A DNA stretch of 64,000 nt from Devosia psychrophila (GTDB taxonomy: Bacteria; Pseudomonadota; Alphaproteobacteria; Rhizobiales; Devosiaceae): NCBI RefSeq assembly GCF_000971275.1, contig NZ_LAPV01000134.1, forward strand, positions 1 through 64,000, written 5' to 3'. Positions 1 through 6,892 of this stretch are shown in pieces. How positions within the stretch are numbered: the first letter of the stretch is position 1; the number at the start of each line of letters is the position of its first letter. The notes beneath the pieces were generated by a model. That model was not told where the DNA came from. It worked only from the letters and a program-made list of their open reading frames with translations, and searched no databases. The position numbers and the translations under genes are program-made.

Positions 1-343
1 GGAATGCTCGCTGTCGGTGGTGCGCTTGAAGCGGCGCTTCTGGCGCGCCACCAAGCCATTCTCGTGCATCAGTCTGGCGGTGCGGCGACGCCCGACGGCA
101 TGCGCCTCATCCTGCAACTCCCGCGTCGTGCGCGGGCTCCCATAAGTGCCATTCGAGAGTTTGAACGCCGATCGAACATGGGCGAGTAGAACCATGTCCT
201 GACGCTGCCTGGAACAGGCCGGTCGATCCTTCCAGGCGTCGATCCTTCCAGGCATGGAACCCGCTCGGGCTGACGCCAAGCACTTTGCACATGCGGTTGA
301 TGGGGAACTCTGCCTTCTTCGCATCGATGAACGAGAACCTCAT
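1..343 (-). pseudogene. IS3-family transposase OrfB, frameshifted and cut by the window edge
   Basis: The frame starts as normal OrfB (MRFSFIDAKK, then SPSGFHAWKDR) but leaves frame at about 238. There a 16-base unit (222-237) is directly repeated (238-253). Removing one unit restores a continuous OrfB reading through HAWKDRPACSR, YGSPRTTREL and RLMHENGLVARQ to the window edge. Sixteen is not a multiple of three, so the duplication itself breaks the gene. The DDE catalytic residues would lie beyond position 1 and cannot be judged. A sequencing or assembly error at a short tandem repeat is the alternative. Confidence 0.8.
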
Positions 344-630
344 CGACTTCCCTCCTTGGCGAAAAAAGCGGCGGCGCGCTTGAGAAGCTCGCGTTCTTGC
401 CGAAGAATTTCGTTCTCCCGGCGAAGCCGTTTCAGCGCGGCCAACACATCTTCCGAGCCGGGCTTGGCAGGCTCGTCGATCAAACGGTCCCGACTGCGAC
501 CAACCCAGCGCACAAGCGTCGAAAGCCCGATCCCCAAATCGTCGGCAACCTCGCGCTGCGTGCGCCCACTGGCCTGCACCAGACGAACAGCTTCGGCTTC
601 AAATTCTCTCGTAAATCGTCTCTTTTGCAT
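340..630 (-). CDS. IS3-family transposase OrfA
   Basis: A 96-residue protein with the OrfA plan: an N-terminal helix-turn-helix (about residues 5-45, ending in LSTLVRWV) followed by a basic leucine-zipper-like segment (RLRRENEILRQERELL, about 68-83). OrfA binds the element ends and, fused to OrfB by -1 frameshifting, forms the active transposase. The frame is intact and of normal length. It overlaps the start of orfB by 4 bases. Because OrfB in this copy is broken, OrfA alone could at most act as a repressor of related copies. Confidence 0.85.
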   Translation of the reverse strand: MQKRRFTREFEAEAVRLVQASGRTQREVADDLGIGLSTLVRWVGRSRDRLIDEPAKPGSEDVLAALKRLRRENEILRQERELLKRAAAFFAKEGSR

Positions 631-684
631 CGGGAAGTTCCTCGTCCTTCATTGGGAACTCTCCACCTTTCCAAAGCAAGTCCA

Positions 685-1038
685 CTGTTGCTCGACGCTG
701 GCGATCTCGTCGCTGCCGACGCGAGAGTAATAGGCGACGTCTCACCGACCGCCATGGAAGCAGCTCTGACCGATGAGTCCGAGGTGGTCGCCAAGCAGAG
801 CCAACCTCTAGATGGGCAGACGCCAACCGAGAGTTGACCGCGGCAGGTGCCATCGGACTGGCGGCGGTCGATGGCGAGCGGGGGATGGTTTTCATCGCTC
901 TTACCGGCCTCTACGATCCTGCGCGACTTTCAGGCCAAGGCAGCGATCGCTAAATGCAGGAGCGCAGGTATCCGCGTCATCATGATAACAGGTGACTATC
1001 CAGAGACTGCGACGACGATTGCCGGGGCGCTGGGTGTA
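685..1038 (+). pseudogene. Remnant of a cation-transporting P-type ATPase
   Basis: Three pieces in two frames match a P-type ATPase. Bases 685-837 encode an actuator-domain piece (DAGDLVAADARV, then AALTDES, where the conserved TGES has become TDES). Bases about 850-924 encode MVFIALTGLYDPA, and about 925-1038 encode the hinge region IRVIMITGDYPETA. The phosphorylation loop (DKTGT) and nucleotide-binding domain between pieces one and two are missing, so there is a large internal deletion plus a frameshift near 924. The insertion sequence abuts its left end, so the upstream part may lie beyond the element. Not functional. Confidence 0.75.
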
Positions 1039-1117
1039 ACGCGGCGCCATAATGTGACCTCGCAGGTGATTGAAATTTCAATGACTTACCGTGCCGATCG
1101 GCACCCAAACCACACGC

Positions 1118-1921
1118 CTATTTATAGCCAGAGTTTATAGCGGAGGTTGTGGAAGAAGGAGGGCGCCCGGAAAGAACAGCCAGATCGCTGCCCGTCAACC
1201 CGGAAATGCTCATCAGTCGAATGTGGTTGAGCACTTCGAAATGGCTGGCGTCGATGATACGGATGACGCCTTGAGCGGCCAAATAGTGCACGTGCCGACT
1301 GATTGTTTCGATAGTGGTGCCGAGGTAGCTGGCCATATCCCTCCGCGTCAGCACCGAAACTGAAACGCGCTTATGCAATTCGACCGACATGTGTTCGAGC
1401 AGTTGCTCGCGCCGATCCAATGTTACCAAAAGATATGTCGAGACGCGCTCAAGCGTACTTTGGGCCGTGAGTAGCATGGAGCGCTCATACGCTCTTGCGA
1501 GATCATTGAAACCGCGCAGCATGATTTCGTGTTCCAGCTCTGGATGACGCTGCAGAACCGCCTCGAACCCGTGCCGGTCCATCACGCAAAGTACGAGATC
1601 GGAAGCTGCCTCGTAGCTGAAACTAGTGCGGTCAGCAAAGAGGCGTCCAAAGAACTCGCCGGGGTAGACCAAACCCACGATCTGCTCGCGACCGTCGCGC
1701 ATACTCTTGGTGACACGGACTACCCCCCGCAGAACCGTCGCGACGAACGAAGCCTCCGCATCGTCCCCAAGTACGGTTCCGCCGGAAGGCACGGTTTTCA
1801 CATGGGATATCTTGGACAGTTCGGTATGACCCAAGATATTTGTAGTAGCGCAAAGCGTTGTGGACTTCACGGGACAGTCTGAGCAAAGCGTATTCACGTT
1901 CTCGAGCAATGTCGCTGACAC
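1118..1921 (-). CDS. FNR/FnrN-type oxygen-sensing transcription regulator
   Basis: A 267-residue Crp/Fnr-family protein. From the chosen start, Cys13, Cys16, Cys24 and Cys112 match the four ligands of an FNR-type [4Fe-4S] cluster, with C-x2-C-x7-C spacing as in FnrL/FnrN. The cyclic-nucleotide-binding-like domain spans about 30-140. The helix-turn-helix (about 190-215) carries Glu205, Ser208 and Arg209 in ETISR, the residues that read TTGAT-N4-ATCAA. The GTG start at 1921 is preferred because AAGGAG lies six bases upstream; a longer ATG frame from 2002 lacks such a site. It probably activates the neighbouring stress genes when oxygen is low; matching boxes are at 3299 and 8443. Confidence 0.85.
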   Translation of the reverse strand: MSATLLENVNTLCSDCPVKSTTLCATTNILGHTELSKISHVKTVPSGGTVLGDDAEASFVATVLRGVVRVTKSMRDGREQIVGLVYPGEFFGRLFADRTSFSYEAASDLVLCVMDRHGFEAVLQRHPELEHEIMLRGFNDLARAYERSMLLTAQSTLERVSTYLLVTLDRREQLLEHMSVELHKRVSVSVLTRRDMASYLGTTIETISRHVHYLAAQGVIRIIDASHFEVLNHIRLMSISGLTGSDLAVLSGRPPSSTTSAINSGYK

Positions 1922-1979
1922 GTGGCACTCCTTAACGCTAGGAGAGCAGCCAAGGGCTGGCGGTCCTGAGTTCCCTTCT

Positions 1980-1994
1980 ACCGGACATTCCGGT
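1980..1994. promoter_or_regulatory. Perfect dyad upstream of the fnr-like gene
   Basis: ACCGGA-CAT-TCCGGT is a perfect 6-base dyad 58 bases upstream of the GTG start of the regulator. It does not resemble an FNR box. It could be an operator for another protein or chance. Confidence 0.2.
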
Positions 1995-2023
1995 CGGCGC
2001 ATGACGCTGCGCTCTAGATTGGC

Positions 2024-2494
2024 TTAGGAGGTGATCGGAACTGTCCGCGTCGGCATCACCAGCTCAGCCGACTTAGGTGCCCTTATGGAAAGCACCCCAT
2101 TATTTGATTCTGCGGTAACTCTATCGGTGTCGACAGGCACAGGCAACGTAAATGACTGAGAAAACGCGCCGAACGCCCGATTTGAGAAGTAGTGATCATC
2201 GCCCTCCGTTCTAACTTTAGAGCGTTTCTGCCCAGAGACAACTATTGAATTAGCGGTCGAGGAAACGGAAACGTCATTCAACATGACACCAGCGAGTTCG
2301 ATATTGATCAAAATCTCGGTTTGCGAATCGAGAACTTCGTGCGCAGGCAAAAACTCGAAGCTTCCTTCACTCGAAATTGGGCTTGGCAAAGCCCGCGCAA
2401 TGTCATTGAGCAGCATTTCAATCTGTTCTCGAAGTGGGGCGAATGTGAGGACATTTGAAGATCCGTTGACGGTGAACGGTGCGCTGCGAGCCAT
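2024..2494 (-). CDS. Hsp20 / alpha-crystallin small heat-shock protein
   Basis: A 156-residue small heat-shock chaperone that holds unfolding proteins without ATP. The alpha-crystallin domain covers about residues 55-150, with the beta-strand pattern EILINIELAGV, the loop FSNRAFGAFSQSFTLP and the characteristic late segment NNGVLSIRAPK. An I-x-I-type end is not obvious; the protein ends TRTVPITS. The ATG at 2494 has AGAAGG ten bases upstream; a longer frame from 2557 would run into the hairpin at 2537-2566. It lies 80 bases downstream of the BON gene on the same strand, so the two are probably co-transcribed. Hsp20 next to BON and USP genes under an FNR-type regulator is a typical low-oxygen stress grouping. 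Confidence 0.9.
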   Translation of the reverse strand: MARSAPFTVNGSSNVLTFAPLREQIEMLLNDIARALPSPISSEGSFEFLPAHEVLDSQTEILINIELAGVMLNDVSVSSTANSIVVSGQKRSKVRTEGDDHYFSNRAFGAFSQSFTLPVPVDTDRVTAESNNGVLSIRAPKSAELVMPTRTVPITS

Positions 2495-2536
2495 AATATT
2501 CGTGCCTTCTCTAAGATTGCTTCCGTCGCTGATGGG

Positions 2537-2566
2537 TGACGGTCGACAACGGATCATCGACCGTCA
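2537..2566. other. Perfect 10-bp hairpin between the BON and hsp20 genes
   Basis: TGACGGTCGA at 2537 pairs perfectly with TCGACCGTCA ending at 2566, with a 10-base loop. There is no T-run on either side, so it is not a standard terminator. In the minus-strand mRNA it lies between the BON stop codon and the hsp20 ribosome site. A role in mRNA processing, stability or attenuation is inferred. Confidence 0.5.
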
Positions 2567-2574
2567 GATCAGGC

Positions 2575-3222
2575 TCAAGCGATTCCGAGGTGGTCGACGA
2601 CGGAGGAAACGCCGGGTGTCGCCCAGGCAGCATCTTCAACGAGACGGCGCTCGGACCAGGCCTTGACTTTGCCTTCGAGGGTGACCTTGCTGCCTATTAC
2701 GTTGACGCGGATGCCGCTGGCTTCGAGCTCGGCATTGCGTTTGAGCGAATCCTCGATGCGCTTTTTGACGTTATCGGGCGTGGCGCGAGCGCGAATTTGG
2801 ATCATGTTGCTCACGCCCAGCACGCCATGCAGGCCCCGAACTGCGTGTTCAGCTGAATTCTTCTCGAAGTTCCAGTCGACGGTGCCGGTGAGTGTGACCC
2901 AGCCCCGCTGAACCTTGACCTGAAGGTTTTCGTCAGGAACCACGACGTTCCATTTCATGGATTCCACAGCACGTCTGGCTATCTCGTCGTCTGCATTCCC
3001 ATTGGTGCCGGCAAAACGGACTTCGAGCTCTTCCGCAATGCCCCTCACGCCCTTGATGCGGCTGACCACACGTTCGACGGTGGATTTTTGGGGGTAATTC
3101 GCAACATGGCCGGTGATGGTCACGATGCCGTTCTCGACGGCCACGCCGACATCATTGGCGTCGATGCCGGGGGTGAAGTCGAGTTCGTCCAGAATATCTT
3201 GGCGTAGCTTGGTGTCGTTCAT
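2575..3222 (-). CDS. Triple BON-domain protein
   Basis: A 215-residue protein made of three BON repeats (about residues 5-70, 80-145 and 150-213), each with the G-x-V-T-L/I-x-G core (for example GIVTITGHV and GWVTLTGTV). BON domains are found in OsmY-type envelope-stress proteins and are thought to contact phospholipid or other envelope components. No signal peptide is visible. The ATG at 3222 follows AAAGGAGACAGCG. A near-perfect FNR box lies 77 bases upstream (3299-3312). A paralogue of the same length and plan is at 6213-6863. Confidence 0.85.
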   Translation of the reverse strand: MNDTKLRQDILDELDFTPGIDANDVGVAVENGIVTITGHVANYPQKSTVERVVSRIKGVRGIAEELEVRFAGTNGNADDEIARRAVESMKWNVVVPDENLQVKVQRGWVTLTGTVDWNFEKNSAEHAVRGLHGVLGVSNMIQIRARATPDNVKKRIEDSLKRNAELEASGIRVNVIGSKVTLEGKVKAWSERRLVEDAAWATPGVSSVVDHLGIA

Positions 3223-3298
3223 CGCTGTCTCCTTTGTCGGGCGCAACGTCCGCCGTTTCGCCTTGACCGCATTGAACGCCTCGCTGTGCTTTCCATTA

Positions 3299-3312
3299 TT
3301 GATGCAGGTCAA
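3299..3312. promoter_or_regulatory. Near-consensus FNR/FixK box
   Basis: TTGAT-GCAG-GTCAA matches the FNR consensus TTGAT-N4-ATCAA at nine of ten positions. It lies between the divergent BON gene (start 3222, minus) and the truncated USP gene (start 3406, plus). The regulator encoded at 1118-1921 has the matching recognition residues. Confidence 0.6.
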
Positions 3313-3405
3313 ATCCCGCACGGCGCGTCGCAGTACATTTGGACACCGGACAATCCAACTCGCCGCATGCCCGGTCTATTGGTTGATACCCATGGAGGGC
3401 CGAGC

Positions 3406-3576
3406 ATGATCAAGGATATTGTCGTGCATCTGACAGGCTCGGAAAAGGACCAAGTCAGCCTCGGTTTTGCCGAGGCGACCAGCGAGCGCTTCAAAGGGCT
3501 CGATAGTCTCTGTCACAGGCTTGATCCCCGTCAATGCTTGCACCCAGGCGCACTCTACAGTGTTCCCAATCCCTGA
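3406..3576 (+). pseudogene. Universal stress protein, N-terminal remnant
   Basis: The frame opens with MIKDIVVHLTGSEKDQ and continues to about residue 30 as a normal universal stress protein N-terminus (first beta strand and helix), preceded by GGAGGG. It then turns into unrelated sequence and stops after 56 codons, where a USP needs at least 140. The rest of the gene is not found downstream, where a histidine kinase begins. It is best read as a deletion remnant once driven by the FNR box at 3299. Confidence 0.6.
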
Positions 3577-3580
3577 TTGG
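3566..3580. promoter_or_regulatory. Perfect dyad CCAATC-N3-GATTGG before the kinase gene
   Basis: A perfect 6-base dyad ends 15 bases before the ATG at 3595, where it could act as an operator or as a small mRNA hairpin near the start. No known binding protein is recognised. Confidence 0.25.
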
Positions 3581-3594
3581 CGGGGCCGTCGAAC

Positions 3595-4680
3595 ATGACG
3601 AACGATCGCATGCACAAGAGGGAGGTATCCGTTGGTGTTCTCGCCAGAGCCTCCATGCCGTTTCAGGATTTTCTCGACGCGATACCGGCTGGCGCCGTCG
3701 CCGTTGACGGGCAGGGGGAAATTGCGGCGCTCAACGAGGAACTGCTTGACCAGTTCGGCTATCGCGCCGACGAATTGCTGGGTGAGCGCATCGAGCTTCT
3801 TATCCCCAGCCCGCTGCGAGGCGACCACATCGGCCACCGGTCACGGTTGGTTGAGAACCATCACGCCCGCGTCATGGGCGCCGGAGAAATTCTCCATGGT
3901 CAGCGAAAGGATGGTTCGATCTTCCCCGTGGAGGTGGGTCTGCGCGCCCTGCCGTTCGAAGGCGACTTCGTGCTGGCGATCGTCTCGGACCGAAGCGATC
4001 AGGCCCGTGCCGTGGCCTCCGAGGCCCATGAGGAGGTGCTTGCCCACGAACTGAAGCATCAGCAGGTCGTGGCCCGGGAGATGGGTCACAGAGTCAAGAA
4101 TCTTCTGGCCACGGTCACTGCGTTGATTACGCTGAGCGCTCGTGGCGCGACATCTCCCAAGGCGATGGAGGAAAGCCTGAGAGGCAGGCTCATCGCGCTT
4201 TCCTCCGTGATCGACCTTTCCCTCCGTTCGCCTTCCGATCCGGCGGGTGGGACATTGTCCATCGAAGAGGTCCTGCGCGCCGTGCTGTCACCTTTCATGT
4301 GGACGAGTGTTGAGGCCGACAAGATTTCCCTGACCGGGCCTTGCCTTGTGGTCGGAGCACGACCCGCAGAGGTGTTGGCACTAGTGTTCCACGAACTGTC
4401 AACGAACGCGCTCAAGTACGGCTCCTTTCGCCATTCCGACGGCAGGGTCGATGTGACTTGGGAATTGATCGAGGATCAGGTGGTACTGACCTGGCAGGAA
4501 CGGGCGATCCAGTTCGTGGCTGCTACCCCGTCGGTACCCGGGTTCGGCATGACCTTGATGAGGCGTCTTATCGAGATGGAGTTCCGGGGGCGGACGGAAC
4601 GGCAAGTCACCGACCTGGGGTGGACGACGCGTATTACAGTCCCGCTTTCGGTCTTGGGTATTTCTCCTGCAAAACTGTGA
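3595..4680 (+). CDS. PAS-domain HWE-family sensor histidine kinase
   Basis: A 361-residue soluble sensor kinase. A PAS domain spans about residues 20-140 (FLDAIPAGAVAVD, then HGQRKDGSIFPVEV). A short helix leads to the phosphoacceptor segment GHRVKNLLATV and an ATPase domain with N-box HELSTNALKYGSF and G-box GFGMTLMRRLI. The W-x-E in LTWQER fits the HWE/HisKA_2 families. No transmembrane segment is seen, so the signal is probably cytoplasmic, and no partner receiver is encoded nearby. The start is uncertain: a TTG at 3577 gives a longer frame, and no strong ribosome site is visible. It ends two bases before the convergent MgtA relic. Confidence 0.85.
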   Translation: MTNDRMHKREVSVGVLARASMPFQDFLDAIPAGAVAVDGQGEIAALNEELLDQFGYRADELLGERIELLIPSPLRGDHIGHRSRLVENHHARVMGAGEILHGQRKDGSIFPVEVGLRALPFEGDFVLAIVSDRSDQARAVASEAHEEVLAHELKHQQVVAREMGHRVKNLLATVTALITLSARGATSPKAMEESLRGRLIALSSVIDLSLRSPSDPAGGTLSIEEVLRAVLSPFMWTSVEADKISLTGPCLVVGARPAEVLALVFHELSTNALKYGSFRHSDGRVDVTWELIEDQVVLTWQERAIQFVAATPSVPGFGMTLMRRLIEMEFRGRTERQVTDLGWTTRITVPLSVLGISPAKL

Positions 4681-4682
4681 CG

Positions 4683-5530
4683 TCAGACCGCGCGGGCATT
4701 CCTGCGCGACAGCAGAGATTGAAGTTCGCCGAGTCTGCTCTCCAGCAGGCCCGAAGGGGCGCCGTACAGGCCCGTCTGCAGCTTGGCATTGAGCACCGCC
4801 CACATGATCGTCGCCTCCAACGAGTTCCCCGAAAAGTCCAAAGCGCGATCAAGGTGCGCCTTGCCGTCAGTCAGCGTGCCGGTTTTGTGGGTGCACAGGA
4901 CTTCCATGGCGCCGAGATTTTCGATTGCCACCGAGCGTTTCACCAACACTCCGGCTTCGGCAAGCTTGCCTGCCGCTAGTGCCAAGGTAACCGTGACTAC
5001 GGCCAGCAGCTGGGGGAAAAGGCCGACTGCAAGAGCCGCCCCAAACAGCAAGGAGTCGATCAGTGGCCGCCCTAGGAACACATTTGCTGCGAAGACCTCT
5101 GTCACGATGACCAACAACTGCGTCATCAGCGGGCCGAAGCGACGGACGCCCTTGGCAAAGCTGGTTCGGGCTCCTGCCGCGCAAGGGCCGTGGCGATGGC
5201 TCGATACTGGGTGTCATTGCCGGTTTGGATGACCAAGGCCAGCCCCGAAGCGCTCCGGATGGATGTTCCAATATGATGGAAGGATAACACGCACCGGTGA
5301 GGGCCGCTTCCTCGACATGCAGATCCTTGCATTCGATCACGATGGCATCGGCGGGTATGAGGTTGCTGCCGGCAAGGACTATGAGGTCGCCCGGCACCAG
5401 GCCAGCGGCGTCGACCTCGATCAGACTGCCGCCCCGCAGCGCCTAATGGCAAGACGCTGCTCCAAGGCCTGCACGGTGCGGGAGAGGTGGCTCGGGAGAT
5501 GTGAACAGGGGGAGGAGTGGATTTTCTGCC
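4683..5530 (-). pseudogene. Relic of an MgtA-type P-type ATPase with lost catalytic residues
   Basis: Pieces of one P-type ATPase lie in successive frames. A helix resembling the start of the actuator domain (about 5530-5450) is followed by LVPGDLIVLAGSNLIPADA and AALTGACYPS (to about 5270), then LVIQTGNDTQYRAIATAL (about 5235-5165), then FAKGVRRFGPLMTQLL through the M4 helix and phosphorylation loop (5165-4683). At least three frameshifts separate them. The dephosphorylation motif TGES reads TGAC, and the phosphorylated Asp in DKTGT is His (CTHKTGTLTDG). The gene stops about 60 residues after that motif, so the nucleotide-binding domain is gone. It lies at the 3' end of the stress operon. 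Not functional as a pump. Confidence 0.8.
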
Positions 5531-5605
5531 TGACGGCGGCCAGTATGGCCGCGAACAGGAGAGACCATTTTCCGAGGGAGGAGAGCCGCCGATGCGGCGG
5601 TGTGC

Positions 5606-5788
5606 TTATTTTAGGCTTCTTGGTGTTGGCAAAGTCATGCCGCGGGCTTCCAATTCGCGCTTGATCGAAGTGGGTATCTCCCGACACCCGCAGTTCACGG
5701 AATGTTGGATATGCCAGTGGAGCCGCTCCTCGATCGACGCATCTCGGGCCAGCTTATGAGTCGCGTGCCATTCGCGGTTGATGGACAT
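5606..5788 (-). CDS. Small conserved-looking protein with Cys-x-Cys, unknown function
   Basis: A 60-residue soluble protein rich in His and charged residues, with the central segment HIQHSVNCGCREIP. GGAG stands five bases before the ATG, and the gene follows the eRF1-like gene by eight bases, so it looks like a real member of the operon. The His and Cys-x-Cys cluster could bind a metal, but no family function is recognised. I recall similar short proteins with CGCREIP in rhizobial genomes; a search is needed to confirm this. Confidence 0.6.
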   Translation of the reverse strand: MSINREWHATHKLARDASIEERLHWHIQHSVNCGCREIPTSIKRELEARGMTLPTPRSLK

Positions 5789-5796
5789 GGCCGCTC

Positions 5797-6180
5797 CTAG
5801 CTATGAACGCGTGTCGCGGTCTTGAAGAACTGCCGCGCAGCGACCACAAGTTCGCCATCGATCGGGTGATCAACAGCGGCCACCGGCCAGATCTTCTTGG
5901 CAACGGCCGGAAACTGCTCCCTGAGGTGGGCAATCAGATCGGTCTTGGCCCGACTCGGGCCCACGATAATGATGCCGCCGGCCAGGAGTAGCGCCTCGCC
6001 GATGGAATGCAGAAAGTCAGGGCTTGTGGGAGCCTGACCGTGCCGGCCATGACCGGGAGAGCGATGAGCATGGTCCTTCGCGCCCTGGTTGGACACGATG
6101 CCTTCATTGGTGGTGTCCATCCCGACGCCGAGGATGTTGGCTTCGGTATGATCGACCCAAACACAAAAATACTGCTTCAT
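5797..6180 (-). CDS. eRF1-like / 'translational machinery' small protein
   Basis: A 127-residue soluble protein. It begins MKQYFCVWVDHTEANILGV, has a His-rich middle (HAHRSPGHGRHGQ, about residues 50-62), then LLAGGIIIVGPSRAKTDL, KKIWPVAAVDHP and a C-terminal helix. This pattern resembles short bacterial proteins annotated as translational machinery or eRF1-domain-like; the strand-loop-helix GIIIVGPSRAK is the most telling part. I infer a role at ribosomes or RNA under stress, not a proven activity. The ATG at 6180 has GGAGG just upstream. It sits between the second BON gene and the 60-residue gene in one tight operon. Confidence 0.6.
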   Translation of the reverse strand: MKQYFCVWVDHTEANILGVGMDTTNEGIVSNQGAKDHAHRSPGHGRHGQAPTSPDFLHSIGEALLLAGGIIIVGPSRAKTDLIAHLREQFPAVAKKIWPVAAVDHPIDGELVVAARQFFKTATRVHS

Positions 6181-6212
6181 CTCGCCTCCGACGTTCATGC
6201 CCCATATTTTTT

Positions 6213-6863
6213 TCACGGAACCAGTATCTGGTTATCGACCGTCGACACGCCGGATACGGACCGGGCTACGGTTTCCGCGATCTCCCTCTCGTGCCATGAG
6301 TTCACGGAGCCGCTGAGCCGGACGCTGCTTCCCTGGGTCTTCACAATCACTTTTGCGGCGTCGAGTGGGGAAATCCGTGACAGTGCGTCCCGGACACGTT
6401 TCCTTACGGCGCCGACTTTAACCGGAGGTCTGATCTTGATCCGGTTCTGCAGCACTCTTATGCAGTCCAGCGCCATCATGTCACTCTCGATTGCGTCCAA
6501 CTGATAGTGCCAGTCCACATCACCGCTGAGGGTCACGATCCCGTCTTCCAGCACGATATGAATTCGGTCGAGCGGCACGGATCGATTTGTCGAGAGTCGG
6601 ACGGACACGCGATCCGCAATAGTTTCGTCCCCGGTGGTGCGATGGCCGGGCCAATCGACGGTTATCTCGTCGACGACGCCCCTCACTCCGTGAACGATTC
6701 CAGCGGCCGTGTCCGCCGCGCCCTTCTCTCCGAAGTTCTGGACGTGACCTGTCAGCACCACGACGCCGTCGCGAACCGCAACCCCGATGTGACTTGAGTT
6801 GATCGAGGGATCACAATCGAGCTGTTCCAGCACGTCTAGCTGCAGTTGATGGTCGGTCGGCAT
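6213..6863 (-). CDS. Second triple BON-domain protein
   Basis: A 216-residue paralogue of the protein at 2575-3222, again with three BON repeats (GVVVLTGHV, GIVTLSGDV, SSVRLSGSV cores) and no signal peptide. The N-terminus (DVLEQLDCDPSINSS) aligns with the other copy (DILDELDFTPGIDAN), so the pair arose by duplication or was acquired together. The ATG at 6863 has AAGGA eight bases upstream. It lies between the universal stress protein gene (29 bases upstream) and the eRF1-like gene (32 bases downstream), and is probably driven from the FNR box at 8443. Confidence 0.85.
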   Translation of the reverse strand: MPTDHQLQLDVLEQLDCDPSINSSHIGVAVRDGVVVLTGHVQNFGEKGAADTAAGIVHGVRGVVDEITVDWPGHRTTGDETIADRVSVRLSTNRSVPLDRIHIVLEDGIVTLSGDVDWHYQLDAIESDMMALDCIRVLQNRIKIRPPVKVGAVRKRVRDALSRISPLDAAKVIVKTQGSSVRLSGSVNSWHEREIAETVARSVSGVSTVDNQILVP

Positions 6864-6892
6864 GGCGATCATCCTTCGGAAAGCGGCATGGT

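Larger units (their letters stand above)
1..684 (-). mobile_element. IS3-family insertion sequence, 5' part; runs off the window
   Basis: Two overlapping minus-strand frames have the layout of IS3-family orfA and orfB, with orfB starting inside the end of orfA as expected for programmed frameshifting. The outer end is placed at about 684 because the P-type ATPase relic reads clean from 685 and because the minus strand starts there with TGGACTTGC, which fits the TG...CA ends of IS3 elements. The other end lies left of position 1, so length and target duplication cannot be seen. The end position is inferred from the junction; the family call rests on both protein frames. Confidence 0.8.

Noticed and set aside
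2494-2536. ROSE- or fourU-type RNA thermometer over the hsp20 ribosome site
   Set aside because: I could not pair AGAAGG with a nearby U-rich anti-ribosome-site strand.
3376-3837. A 153-codon minus-strand frame over the USP remnant and kinase start
   Set aside because: No ribosome site or domain; the plus-strand kinase and USP N-terminus explain the region.
6817-6832. FNR-like site TTGATCGAGGGATCA inside the second BON gene
   Set aside because: Spacer is wrong for FNR and it lies within coding sequence.
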